DNA from: Nemertoderma westbladi
Lineage: Eukaryota > Xenacoelomorpha > Nemertodermatida > Nemertodermatidae
DNA length: 40,435 bases
Assembly (NCBI GenBank): GCA_032718475.1
Contig: JAUCBJ010006607.1
Coordinates: 1 to 40,435, forward strand
Reading direction: 5' to 3'
The notes under the pieces are model-generated. The model was not told where the DNA came from. It saw nothing but the letters and a program-made list of their open reading frames with translations, and did no database searches. A program made the position numbers and the translations under genes. Positions 1 through 10,520 of the stretch are shown one piece after another. Position 1 is the stretch's first letter; every line of letters starts with the position of its first letter.

Positions 1-1016
1 AGATTCTGAGTGACTGTTATTGTATATTTTACAGTTACGCCAGAAATAATTGACATTTATTGATTAATATTGCTGACATACGTTGGTGGAAGTTAAATCT
101 AAGCAAATTCAACTATAGGATAAAATAAGAAATAAATAATTGAATAATGTAATGACTGTAGTGACAATTTGAATAGAGGCAATTTGATGATAAAGACATT
201 GAATAGTACAGTAATTGAATGTTTACATAGAACCAATGATAGAATGTTTGACAACTTGCTATTATGGGAGTTTATCAAATAATATGACTGCACTGTTTGT
301 AGAAAAGAGTTTGTGTTTCGACAACGATGGCTGAGTGATTTGTGTGTATGTTAAATTATATAATAACAGCTGGTATTTAATTAATGTTAACTGTAGTTGT
401 GTAGGATAGATAAAGAAGATAGAAATCTAGAAGATAATGTTCCTAATAGACAAATTTACAATTTGCACCGATTTAATAGAAGATGTGGAGTTAATATAAC
501 TCAACTAATATTTAATTAGGATTTAGGAATAGAAACAGTTGATAGTAACACTATTAAATTAAATTAGGTAGGCTATAGGATGGTAAGTCAAAAATGATTC
601 TGCTAATAATTAATTAGGTCTTAGGATGGTAAGTATATAATAACTTAACTAATATTATTGAATATTATAATGTAATATAAAATTATGAATGGGACCCGAT
701 GACGGTTTGAGTGTTTAGCCGATGTCAGACAGATGCGCAGGATATTTGATTTTTATAGAGATATATATTGAATTCCTTTCAGGGTACTTGTTATTACAAT
801 AATAATAATAAATGCATTTAATATATTTAATAGCTCTTCCAATTTTGTCAAAGCGGTAAGTAATAAAATAAAATACACTAAAATTGAATTCAATTGAATT
901 GCAGTTAATATAATAACGGGTGCCAACAATGGTGTATCACTGACGGATTGTAATTTTTTTTCTATTTCATTTCAATTATGATTTCCCTATAGTATGCTAT
1001 TCAGGGTATGGAAACA
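1..1016. other. AT-rich intergenic DNA, no gene seen
   Basis: No reading frame with protein-like composition was found on either strand. The stretch is AT-rich with many in-frame stops. It lies downstream of the minus-strand SLC6 gene, so its right end probably contains that gene's 3' untranslated region. Confidence 0.5.
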
Positions 1017-3104
1017 TCATCCAAAGCAAAATAGTTTCCTTTCCAAATTACTGAATTCCGTTTGAGGTGGTAATCCGTGAAACTCACGAAGGGTCCGCCT
1101 TGGAAAGTATTTATGTCGATGTCTGAGAACACAACATTGATGAGTGAAGATTTCTAAGATCGAAAGTAAAGGAATCCAGATGAGAGTAAATAAAGTCAAT
1201 AATAGACATATAATACATACATAAGGTGGAGTTCTGCATTGTTCAACATTTTGAGTCTCAGTATTGAAACATGTGTATGTTGTACCTTCAGTGAAAGAGT
1301 AATGTATACCCAATGTTGCAAGAATAATATAAACAGGAACAGTAAGATAAACCATTGAGAATGATATAAAGATATTTATTTTAAATCCAACCATTGTCTC
1401 AAAATCGCTTATAATCCGATGTATACCAACACTGTATAAAACTGATGTGTAAGAAATGCATCCAATCACCATCATACACATATTAGATATAAATTTATCA
1501 AATATTTCTTTACAAAATGGCCCAATGTTTAGTGTAAATACCAAACTGAAAAGGAAAAGTAAAAGGCATGTAACACAAACACGATAAATCTCTGGAATTC
1601 TTAGAGTAAACTTGTGATCTTCGAGAGCATTTAAAATATTTTGAATATATCCAAACATTGAATCAATTCCTAACAATATCAATGTTACAAACAGAAGAAG
1701 TGACCATGCTGAAGCATGATCCGATATTTCTAAAATGACCCTGGTCATTGTAACAAAAGCCAAAGTAGGTCCATTTAGGTCACTCATATTTTCAAGAGCA
1801 CCTTTAATACAATCATGGTAATGATCATCTTCTTGTGGGATTTCCCTACATTTATCATCATAAGCATAATGTCCAGCCATACTAAATACAACTACAGAAG
1901 CCATTATTGAAGTTAATAGATCAACACCACATATTAAAATAGCATCCCGAAAAAAATTATTCTGTCTAGGTTGTGTTGCTCCCATCAATGTATGAAATCC
2001 CAAGCCAAGAGTCAATGTAAATGCTACTTGCACTCCCGCAGATTTCCATACTTTTAATGAGAATATCTCTTCTAAATTTCCAGGTGCGAAAGCATATTTC
2101 AACCCTTCATAACTTCCTGACATATCAAGCGATAATATGAGTAAGCAAAACATGGTGAGATAAGGAATTGTAGCTGTGAAATACACAACCCTGGTAGACC
2201 CCATAGCTCCATGTGTCTGACTAGTAACAACCATTAACCAAGTTATGACAGTTGCTATAACGATGGGATAACTAAAATATAAAGATTCACTTATATTTTT
2301 TGGTAAGCTTAAAGTTTCATTGTACCAAAAGAAACTTCCTGCCCCAAGTTCTTCACACGTTTGATTTTTGAACTCAATAACTAAATTGTTTCCCCCCAAC
2401 ATATTACATGAACTCCATGGTAATTTATATCTAAACGTCATAGCTGAGTAAAATATGCAATAGGATATATCGATACTATAGGAAATAACAATGAAGCCAC
2501 AAAGAATTACTTGGGAAACACCAATTCCAGCTAACCTTGGATGCAATGTTTCATATACATTCCACGGTCCTTGTCTCGTGAGTTGTCCAATACCTAACTC
2601 AAATGTTAGCACTGGTAGACCCACAATAAGAAGTAAAATTAAATACGGTATGAGAAATACTCCACCACCATTTTCCACCATCCTCTTTGGAAAGTACAAA
2701 ATATTTCCTGTTCCGACAACACATCCTATGCAACTTAGTATATATTGCAACTTAGAATCCCAGATCGATTCCATTGTGTCTTCCTCTGGTCTCCAATTTT
2801 TAATTTTATAAAATGTATCTTTGTTCTTTGCGAATTCAAAGATTCTACGGTCCTCGACTTTTTTAAATTTACCAGTTTCCACACCAAGGTCGAAAGTATC
2901 TGTTCGAGTATGATTTAGAGTGAAGGATTTTCTTAATGTATGACGAAAGTTTTGCACTGAAGTATTGCAGGAATAGAAACTAGTTTCCACTGTCGAAACA
3001 TCGATAGGTTCTTTTTTTTCTAACTGAAACTCCAGCACTGAATTCGCAGTTTTCAAGCTAATTTCTTTACTTTCCATATCCTTCCTCCCAATTTTATTCT
3101 CCAT
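1017..3104 (-). CDS. SLC6-family sodium-coupled transporter, divergent, single exon
   Basis: 695-residue multi-pass membrane protein of the neurotransmitter:sodium symporter family, which moves amino acids, amines or osmolytes into cells with Na+. The cytoplasmic N-terminus spans about 115 residues. TM1 has the family pattern around GTGNILYFP (131-139), followed by ENGGG (144-148) and IPYL. TM2 has FELGIGQ (168-174). The extracellular loop has a cysteine pair (C233, C250) and sequons at N247, N262 and N270. TM6 reads FTLTLGLGF and is followed by NNFFRDA. Twelve hydrophobic segments are plausible, and the length is usual for the family. The conserved Trp-Arg of TM1 is replaced by Leu-Tyr, so the arginine of the extracellular gate is missing; substrate and activity are uncertain. 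There is no intron and no stop in the frame. The start is the first ATG; a second in-frame ATG lies nine codons on. It could be an intronless retrocopy, but the intact frame argues for a working gene. Confidence 0.85.
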   Translation of the reverse strand: MENKIGRKDMESKEISLKTANSVLEFQLEKKEPIDVSTVETSFYSCNTSVQNFRHTLRKSFTLNHTRTDTFDLGVETGKFKKVEDRRIFEFAKNKDTFYKIKNWRPEEDTMESIWDSKLQYILSCIGCVVGTGNILYFPKRMVENGGGVFLIPYLILLLIVGLPVLTFELGIGQLTRQGPWNVYETLHPRLAGIGVSQVILCGFIVISYSIDISYCIFYSAMTFRYKLPWSSCNMLGGNNLVIEFKNQTCEELGAGSFFWYNETLSLPKNISESLYFSYPIVIATVITWLMVVTSQTHGAMGSTRVVYFTATIPYLTMFCLLILSLDMSGSYEGLKYAFAPGNLEEIFSLKVWKSAGVQVAFTLTLGLGFHTLMGATQPRQNNFFRDAILICGVDLLTSIMASVVVFSMAGHYAYDDKCREIPQEDDHYHDCIKGALENMSDLNGPTLAFVTMTRVILEISDHASAWSLLLFVTLILLGIDSMFGYIQNILNALEDHKFTLRIPEIYRVCVTCLLLFLFSLVFTLNIGPFCKEIFDKFISNMCMMVIGCISYTSVLYSVGIHRIISDFETMVGFKINIFISFSMVYLTVPVYIILATLGIHYSFTEGTTYTCFNTETQNVEQCRTPPYVCIICLLLTLFTLIWIPLLSILEIFTHQCCVLRHRHKYFPRRTLREFHGLPPQTEFSNLERKLFCFG

Positions 3105-3276
3105 TATAACAATCTATTGCTCAATCACCTTTCCGTTGAAATTTTTTTGTTTGCCTAGTGTCTCTATGCAGTTTTGGCAATTATAGGCTTTGGGCGCAGC
3201 ACTGCAATTCTTTACTTGCTACTTTTCATCTTCGTGGTAGCTACACTTAATTTCTATTCATTTTTTTATAAATATT

Positions 3277-3391
3277 GTTCTAGAACAAAGAAATGTTGTT
3301 CTAGAACATAGAAATGTTGTTCTAGAACAAAGAAATGTTGTTCTAGAACAAAGAAATGTTGTTCTAGAACAAAGAAATGTTGTTCTAGAAC
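3277..3391. promoter_or_regulatory. Six GTTCTAGAAC palindromes at a 21-base period
   Basis: Perfect GTTCTAGAAC palindromes start at 3277, 3298, 3319, 3340, 3361 and 3382. They are separated by an almost invariant AAAGAAATGTT spacer, so the sites fall on the same face of the helix every two turns. The array is 170-290 bases upstream of the SLC6 start codon. TTCTAGAA matches the inverted nTTCnnGAAn core of a heat-shock element. Single copies also occur at 4073, 4131, 12002, 12024, 12542 and 37599, some inside repeats, so this may instead be a dispersed repeat motif. A role in controlling the gene is inference. Confidence 0.45.
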
Positions 3392-4221
3392 TTATTTTTA
3401 AAATAGGTATAGTTTCTGTTAGTTATTATTTTAAAATGTTATCGCTAGTTACCCCTGCGATGACCAACGGAGACTGGAAGATCGCAAATTCTAAGCTCAG
3501 ACATGATGTAAGAAGATACTCATCCACCATTGTGGGAATACTACTTGTATGTAGTATGTATATTGTTTATGGGGGTTGCATGCCAACCGTTACTAGATAG
3601 GCCCTATGCCAGTCAGTCCTGGCTTCGGTACCGGTACAGTTACTTTCACCAGCTGCTTGTCAGCTATCTTTATTTTGAGAATATTATATAGATCTGGGAA
3701 ATCGATTATACCTACCTATTCTATTTTCACCCGAACCTCGCATCACGGTTCACTACAACCATCATATCTATCGGACTAAGGGTTTCCATCCTATCTCTTC
3801 AGACTGCCGCTGTATGTCCGCTGGCGACGTCATCGTGTACCACCTTATAACTTGGAGGATGGAACTTGGACCGAGCGTCAGGAAGTGGGCCTCCACCTCA
3901 CCTTATTAATCTACCTTCTACTTCCGCCTCTAAGAGCCAGTACCTGATAGTACAGGCTCCAGCCTATGGTACCTGAGTGAGTACCATTGCTTTATTCAAT
4001 GAAAAAGGTAACAGTTCCTTATATCACTACATTTTAAAACATATATCATTGTTATTATGGCAACATTGAAGAGTTCTAGAACAATAGAAAAATATTATAT
4101 ACTAGAACATAAATAAAATAAAAATATAATGTTCTAGAACATATAGGTAGTTTTTTTTAATTTTAATATAGCTAGTAAATTTAAAAAAAGTTTATTTTTA
4201 ACTAAATAATTTCTATATACC
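3392..4221. other. Intergenic DNA upstream of the SLC6 gene
   Basis: No coding frame was recognised. The block at about 3430-4010 has more balanced base composition than its surroundings and ends in a short AT-rich tail, as an old SINE-like insertion might, but I find no RNA polymerase III boxes that I would defend. Two further GTTCTAGAAC motifs lie at 4073 and 4131. Confidence 0.3.
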
Positions 4222-4748
4222 GCCATGTGGCAATAAAAAGGCTCTATCTCAAATTTTTGAAAAAATTGAGTTATTCATTTCATGTGAAAGCCTATAAAAT
4301 TCTGCATCAGATAATGTAATTTTTGATAGTGGGTTGTTATCAAAATTATCACATTTAAATCATTTGATTTAAAAGAAATGCAGAAAATTCAATAAAACTG
4401 TGATTGAAATTAGAATATTGACGAATTCCAAGATAGCTCCTTTTTAACGAATTCATTAAAAAGGCTCTATCTTAGAACTTTTTTATGATATCCTAAGAAA
4501 GCGCCTTTCTAATAAATTTATTAGAATATTATGCTATCTCTATACAGTTTCTTCTGAGATAGCTCCTTTTTAATGATTCTTTAGAAAGGCGCTATCTCAG
4601 TTATCCTTATACAGTTTTAGAGATAGCGCCTTTTTAATGAAATTCATTAGAAATGTGCTATCTTAGAAATTTGTTGACCAATTACATAAGTTCAATTTCC
4701 ACAGTTTGTATGGAAACTGAGATAGTGCCTTTTTATTGTCACATGACG
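4222..4748. mobile_element. MITE-like element built of repeated hairpins
   Basis: The ends are inverted copies of CATGTGRCAATAAAAAGGC followed by TCTATCTCA-type sequence (left from about 4224, right ending about 4746). The interior carries the same AAAAGGCGCTATCTCAG motif several more times in both orientations (about 4431-4486, 4498-4550, 4556-4606, 4618-4672), each pair forming its own hairpin. It has no coding capacity. It fits a non-autonomous DNA transposon with subterminal repeats. I could not settle a target-site duplication. Confidence 0.6.
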
Positions 4749-4803
4749 ATACATTTAAATTAAATAGATTATAGACTTTTTATATACCGAGTAACTAATT
4801 AGT

Positions 4804-4968
4804 TTATTTATCCATTGGGTATTGGCTTTTGTTGGCCTTTAATATCTCATGGCATCGTCCGTTTAATTTTCCTTTTCTAATAAGTTCTAACATATATTCT
4901 GCCATTTTTCCAGATAATTTACCTTCATAGTTAATGCACACCTCACACAAAGCTCTAGCGTTGTACAT
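4804..4968 (-). CDS. Small uncharacterised reading frame (54 aa from ATG)
   Basis: The frame is open from about 5025 down to a TAA at 4804-4806, giving 54 residues from the ATG at 4968 or about 70 if read from upstream. The composition is protein-like: a Cys-x2-Cys (ALCEVC), then a charged helix-like segment (EYMLELIRKGKL) and a third cysteine. I do not recognise a family. It may be the last exon of a host gene or a transposon fragment; no acceptor site is convincing. Confidence 0.25.
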   Translation of the reverse strand: MYNARALCEVCINYEGKLSGKMAEYMLELIRKGKLNGRCHEILKANKSQYPMDK

Positions 4969-5224
4969 TTTTCTTACTATTCTCCATACCTGCCTTAATT
5001 TGACTTTTAAGATAATTCATCGCTCAGGTTATGGGAGTAATCACAATAAAGTTAGTTAAGTAGTCTTTATCACGTAATCGGTATAGATCTTCTAGATCTT
5101 ATAGAGATCTTATAGATTTTCTAGAACCCTGGATGCTGGATTATAAATATCCCTTAGTTTTACCATTTTATTGAAACGGGGTGTAGAACTCGCAAGGTTG
5201 GCAAGGATAGGCAAGGTTGGTCTA

Positions 5225-5625
5225 TACACAAGACACTAAACTCCGCCAACTTCTAATCCGATCCATCCTTCAAGCCAAGAAGGGCAGGAACTATTTGCTA
5301 CACATGTAACAATGGTGTAACAAAATGTGCAGTGAGGAATGCTGTCTATGAGATTAAGTGCACGGCGTGCATCCAACACATGAGATCTATATTGGAGAAA
5401 CGGTTGGGCCCTAGAAAGGAAGCTACAGGGGAGCACTACTTAGACAAACACCCGGGGAATACTAATTACACCAACCCATATTTATAGTACAAATTAAACG
5501 CATATGTAAAGACTGGACAGAACATAAATTAGCTGCACAATTCTATATTAAAAGAGACAGACCAACACTGAACACTCAATACCTAAAAGAACACGCCAGT
5601 AGTAGAAATTAAAGGTTCCCTACCC
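5225..5625 (+). pseudogene. Penelope-like element, C-terminal GIY-YIG endonuclease remnant
   Basis: Fragments in different frames match the end of Penelope-like retroelement proteins, where a GIY-YIG nuclease follows the reverse transcriptase and nicks the target DNA. Visible pieces are NAVYEIKCTAC (about 5337-5370), then IYIGETVGP in a shifted frame (about 5387-5413), then RDRPTLNTQYLKEHAS near the end (about 5555-5603). The shift and internal stops show it is dead. No reverse transcriptase is present upstream. The assignment rests on this pattern from memory of the family. The fragment ends about 100 bases before copy A of the polymerase element. Confidence 0.55.
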
Positions 5626-5779
5626 AACTCCTCTCTATGCTTTTCAATGGGTATTCTATCGAGAGGTCTATCAAAATCGTCCCAACTCCTCTCTACGGCG
5701 ACCATCTTTTACATAGAACGGTTTAAAATTTGTCACTTATAATATTTTTCTAAAAAGATTTTCTAATTTATTTATTATT

Positions 5780-6551
5780 ATGGCTTTAATGCAAAAAACC
5801 GGAGCATCAAATACCTGTAAATTTACTTACAATAAATATACTTGCACTGTTGCTCACAGTAAGTATTTTATTGTCAATTCTCAGGATGACAACAAAACAA
5901 TCTGTTTTTCTCACCAGGATACCGGCTATTTGCTGGACATTCTAGAAACAACGACCAATCAACATCAATCCAGACCACCAATTATACCAGGTAGGATATA
6001 TCCCACTCTTCGCTTTTCTTGAGGAAATTTGAATATATCTATCAACCCCACCCCGGGAGATGTTTACGTTTAGAAACAAGGCCAATGTAAACTTCTAAAC
6101 AAAGCTTTTACCGAAGCTCTAATTCAATACAGAGGAAAGTTATTACAATTTCTCTCTCCACTGCTAGAGATTATTAGTGATCAATTCTACATAGATTTAT
6201 CAAATTCAGAATTTATCGGATTTGTAACAGCATTCAAGGGAACCAACTATGTTGGTTTATGGAAAATTACCCTCAGATACGTTGATAGTGTAGTTTTTAG
6301 TTACTACACTGGTTTTATAATTCAACAAATCAGGAACTAACCTGTTTGTTAACTGATTGGGATATGGAAATAGATGAAACAAACAAGACTAGTTGTCTTT
6401 TTGATAATATTAAAAATATTATTCAACTATCGGAGCATCTCAAAATGATAAAAAGCGATAAAAAAATCATTATTACCAACATAGATAATCCTACAGAAGG
6501 AGGAGGAGGAAATTATATTGTGTTTTGCATTACCTGAATGATAAAGCATTC
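5780..6551 (+). pseudogene. ORF1 remnant, copy A
   Basis: Clear homologue of the 354-residue ORF1 of copy B (26922-27986), starting from the same ATG context. The first 80 codons are open, then an in-frame TGA at 6020-6022 and a TAG at about 6073 interrupt it. An indel near 6310 moves the remainder into the frame that is open at 6346-6537. The sequence follows copy B as far as the codons for asparagine-aspartate-lysine near 6545, where the internal deletion starts, so the C-terminal basic region is lost. It is not functional. The function of the intact protein is unknown. Confidence 0.75.
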
Positions 6552-6664
6552 CCTGGGGCCACTATAAAACAAAGCTTAAATAACCTATAAAAAAATCAAA
6601 TATACCAATTTATGAAGAACCGGAAGATGAATTATCAAATAGTGAATACAAATATAAGTTGTAA
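6552..6664 (+). pseudogene. DNA polymerase B 3' end, copy A
   Basis: Only the last roughly 38 codons of the polymerase remain. They begin at the sequence encoding the Pro-Trp-Gly-His-Tyr-Lys-Thr segment that sits about 40 residues before the stop in copy B. This piece joins the truncated ORF1 directly, defining the deletion junction at about 6548-6553. Its reading frame overlaps the start of the TBP-like gene, as in copy B. Confidence 0.7.
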
Positions 6665-7188
6665 GCAGATCATTCTTGGTCTTAATTTAAAAGAATTAAA
6701 AAATCAATCAAAAAATTGCCTGGTAAAATTATACTCAAACCAAATCAGTTTATATATAAGGTATTTGGTGCAACCTTATTAATGTTTACAAATGGTCAAA
6801 TAACAATCCTTGGTATAAAATATTTTTTTTAATAAAGTTAAAAAGCATATATTTGAAAAAAACAAACATAAATTTGATTTTTAAATCTATTAATTTGTGT
6901 ACTTATATTTTTAGTATTAACTCTGTAATCTATAGGTTACTTATAAACAATATCGGGTTTTATGTTATATTTGATAAAGTCAAGCTACAAATTACATACG
7001 AACCAGAAATATTCAATAACTGTAAAGTAAGAATAGATAATATTGTCGTTGTCTGCTGTTTATATACTGGTAAATGTACATTAATGTGTTCACCTTCTAA
7101 TTTTCATACATATTATCCTATATTTAACAAACTGGTTAATAATTTATTAATGTTTGGTAGCGGAATTTTAGCTGTAAAATATAATTAG
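6627..7188 (+). pseudogene. TBP-like protein gene, copy A (frameshifted)
   Basis: Same gene as at 32223-32777. It starts at ATG 6627 inside the polymerase 3' end. An 8-base insertion near 6710 and an indel in the T-run near 6827 break the frame; the second half is open from 6853 to 7188. That half preserves the second TBP repeat, including YEPEIF, then YTGKC, then YPIFNKLVNN, and it has a Cys codon where copy B has a stop. One of the four DNA-kinking phenylalanine positions reads Leu here. The gene is dead in this copy, but it is useful as a second witness for the protein. Confidence 0.75.
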
Positions 7189-7788
7189 AGGGAGAAGAAA
7201 TTCAACAATATTTTTTTTTAATTAAATCTACAAGCAATTAGGGAAACTAACTTGTTTAGAATAAGTGTGATCAGTTGTAACAGATTGTATGGTTAGTATA
7301 CACAGAGTCAGAAGCTAAGATATATTGCAAAGCTTGGTGGGAAAAGTTGATGTATTCGTGGTCAAGGTTGTGTATCTGTTACTTATGAGTGTATGCATCG
7401 TGTCAGCGGCTAAATTATACATCACTAAGCTTGGTGAGAAAAGTTGATGTATTCATAGTCAAAGTTGTAGGCCTATCTGTTACTTGCACGTATACATCGA
7501 ATTAAAACATAGCCTATGCATTTCAGTTCATTCAGAATAGAATAATGAACATATATCGCTAATCTGTATGGGAAAAGTTTGCGTTAAGCATAGGATGGTA
7601 CAAGTGTAAACGTTTCGGTTATGTGAGTGAATTCTGTAATGAACATCTGCCACCATCTACAAAAATTATATTTAAACTCGATTTTTCTCTCAATGAACTG
7701 TAATATTGTTAAACAAAAATAAAAAAAACCAGTACACTATTCTATTAATAAATATTATATATAATATATATATATGATAACCTGAAAG
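7189..7788 (+). other. Non-coding spacer between TBP-like gene and ORF4, copy A
   Basis: No open frame. Scattered blocks match 32800-33395 of copy B, including a GGTGAGAAAAGWT block and a CATATATCGCTAA block. Conservation between the two copies indicates that it belongs to the element rather than to flanking DNA. A TA-rich run at 7755-7775 lies just ahead of the ORF4 start. Confidence 0.5.
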
Positions 7789-8117
7789 ATGGCTGCGAGT
7801 TGTTCAATGAAATTCGATCTTGAAACGGAAGATATCTATTTTCAATCAGGAAATGTTGTCAATATTGTTATAAAATTTGAAGACGGGTGGCTATTAAAAA
7901 TATAGCGAATCACGGAAACGAAATAACTGATTTCAAAACATCGAAAAAATTCACGTAAAATGTAAGAGTTCGACCTGGTGAAGTTCATGGAAGCAAAATA
8001 ATTTCGGAAGAAAATTTTGAAAAAGGGATAATAAATCCAACCGAAGCTTTAATATTACCTCTGAATAATCCGTGGGAAGATGATCCTGTATCACAACCAG
8101 TTTACAAATGGAAATGA
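7789..8117 (+). pseudogene. ORF4-like small protein remnant, copy A
   Basis: It begins ATGGCTGCGAG, runs about 33 codons, then loses frame near 7890; an in-frame TAA lies further on near 7955. The later part reads NVRVRPGEVHG, close to NVRVQPG in the intact ORF4 at 38481. Position, start context and this motif make them homologues, but they are far more diverged than the TBP-like genes of the two copies. The C-terminus reads NNPWEDDP, recalling the NSPWKPDYYP end of ORF1. Function unknown. Confidence 0.5.
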
Positions 8118-9480
8118 CAGTCTTACCAATTCTGTCCGACTACCGGTATATTAAGTGTTAGCGGTATATTAAATGTTAAAAGTACGGTACTTACTGACTT
8201 AATTAGCCCCTACTAAAGAAATATTAAATGTTTTTTATAGTGAATAAATACTCTAACTAGGTGCTATAGCATTTTATATGATTGTAGTGTGAGTCTTTAT
8301 ATGACTGAAGCCATACCTAATGTATTTACAGGTAATGGTAATGGGTTACCATCTAGTAGGGAAGAAGTTCAAGTTCAGCAAGTTAGATCTAATACACATT
8401 TTTTTCGTTAGAAAATTGGTTGTACGAACCTAGAATGGAACAGCTACCGGGATACATTCAACAATAATTGTTGTGTGAAATAAAGAAATGGACACACTGA
8501 CTGTCAGACTGTATTGCATATTGCGTTGGCGTCTACTAGGGAAGAAGTTCAAGTTCAATGAGTTAGACTGTTAGACCTAATACACATTTTTCAACAGAAA
8601 ATTGGTAGCGTGATCCTAGAATAGAAGCACATTACACAATAATAAACTTGTAACACTTTGATACAAGTTTATAATAATAAACAACAAATATGAATGTAGG
8701 GCGTATGTACAGTAAAACAATAAAATACCAGGTTACTTAGTTACTTTAATTAAAAACCGAAGGAGTAAAACAATTTTGATGATAGTGTCCATTACATACC
8801 ATTCAAACACTGACTAAATTATTAAGCTACGGTAATGAATGCAGTTATTTATTTGTAATTAGCCGTTTCACACGAAGTGTGCCTTTACACTCCCTCTGGT
8901 GATTGGTCTTCTACTGACTTTGCAAACGTGCGACTAATAATGATAAATTAAACCACAGTCACACAAGTAAACTCTCTGACTTAATCAGCAATTCGCACGG
9001 AAATGCACCTGCAATAGTTGCACTCGCACATTACTGCACAACAGAATTCACAAATGTTATTATAATATTATAACACATCAAACCAAACTACAGTATCACA
9101 CCAAATAATCGCGGGATTGTCTATATTATCTTTTGTCAATAATGTTCTCCCTGTTTTGCAACTTTACGCTTCACGTGTCGCCAGCCCACGGATTACGCCG
9201 CCCGCAGGGAACGCAGGTCTAAAAGCTCAACACGTTCGGAGAGTTATACGTCGTGGACACTGTAATGTTTCAAATCCCTTAACAATTCGTCGACAAAGCA
9301 TTCAGTTCACAATATCAAATAAAATAAAAACATGTGCAAATAACACAACACTAGTTCTACACGAAGTGGGGCCTTCGCGCAGCACGTGACTTAAATTTAA
9401 TTTAAGTACTAATTCGAAAGTATTACTGTATTAGCAAATTTTAAGCAGATTTCGCCTAATCACTTTTTACCTCTTTCATT
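8118..9480. other. Intergenic DNA with one imperfect direct repeat
   Basis: No gene recognised. A block of about 90 bases beginning CTAGTAGGGAAGAAGTTCAAG at about 8351 recurs at about 8532 with substitutions and a small insertion. The frame at 9117-9389 has no recognisable protein features and I treat it as chance. Confidence 0.4.
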
Positions 9481-10520
9481 TCTATTCAGACATTTCTGAC
9501 TCTAGCGGTATAGTGAGAACTGAAGATGGATTAGGGTCTCCAGCCCCACAAAGACACAGCCTATGGATGAATAGTACATACGTACATCGGCCAAGTTTCA
9601 TCTTGAATAATGGATAACGAAATGAGAGACGGATCTCACTTTCAGAAATTTCGTCGTATAGCGGCAGACCGATTAAATCTCCCCCCCCCCCCACAAAGAC
9701 GCAGCATGTGGTCCAGAATATATGGCAAGATTCAGCTTAAACTGATTAAAATCAATGAGACGGGAAAATCTATTCACTTTCAGGCATAAAGTAGTCCTAT
9801 AGCGGGTGACTGTTGAACTGATTTTCAACAAAACAAATTTTCAACTTGGCAGCTTTAAATTCGACAAAGTTATAAGCATGCCAATATCATAACGACGACA
9901 ACGATTTCACTTTCAGACATTTGGCCCTCTAGCGGCAGACTGGAGAACTGCAGATGGATTCGCCTCCTTTGAAAGTCACAGCTAATGGTCTAATACATAT
10001 CTGCCAAGTTTCAGCTTAAACGGATTAAAAGCAAAGAAATGGGAGGGCATTTAATGTTTAGACATGTGGCCCTCTAGCGGGAGACCATTGCACTGATGGT
10101 GTCTGAAAGTCTCTCAAAAATCTCAACTTTAGCTCATATTGATACCTACAAATTTTCAACTTGGCAGCTTTAAATCCGACAAAGTTATTAGCATGTCAAA
10201 ATCGTAACGACGACAACGATTTCACTTTCAGACCTTTGGCCCTCTAGCGGCAGACTGGAGAACTGCAGATGGATTCGCCTCCTTTGAAAGTCACAGCTAA
10301 TGGTCTAATACATATCTGCCAAGTTTCAGCTTAAACGGATTAAAAGCAAAGAAATGGGAGGGCATTTAATGTTTAGACATGTGGCCCTCTAGCGGGAGAC
10401 CATTGCACTGATGGTGTCTGAACGTCTCTCAAAAATCTCAACTTTAGCTCATATTGATACCTACAAATTTTCAACTTGGCAGCTTTAAATCCGACAAAGT
10501 TATTAGCATGTCAAAATCGT
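9481..10520. repeat. Degenerate satellite, about 316-base monomers
   Basis: Two near-identical monomers start at about 9903 and 10219 (both contain CCCTCTAGCGGCAGACTGG, then AACTGCAGATGGATTCGCC). A more diverged, shorter unit precedes them from about 9487. Each monomer itself contains two related halves marked by CTCTAGCGG. There is no coding capacity. It ends in the trinucleotide tract described next. Confidence 0.65.

Larger units (their letters stand above)
5718..8117 (+). mobile_element. Copy A: internally deleted relic of the PolB/TBP element
   Basis: From ACGGTTTAAAAT at 5718 this region is collinear with copy B (from 26871): the ORF1 promoter and most of ORF1, then a jump straight into the last codons of the DNA polymerase, then the TBP-like gene, a matching 600-base non-coding stretch and an ORF4-like gene. 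The internal deletion corresponds to roughly 4.45 kb of copy B. All reading frames are broken. I see no terminal inverted repeats and cannot fix the outer ends; the right limit given is the ORF4 stop. Confidence 0.75.

Noticed and set aside
2491-2811. 106-residue plus-strand frame inside the SLC6 gene
   Set aside because: It is the antisense shadow of a conserved transporter region; its sequence has no features of its own.
9117-9389. 90-residue frame in intergenic DNA
   Set aside because: Compositionally unremarkable, no motif, and no start context or neighbour to support it.
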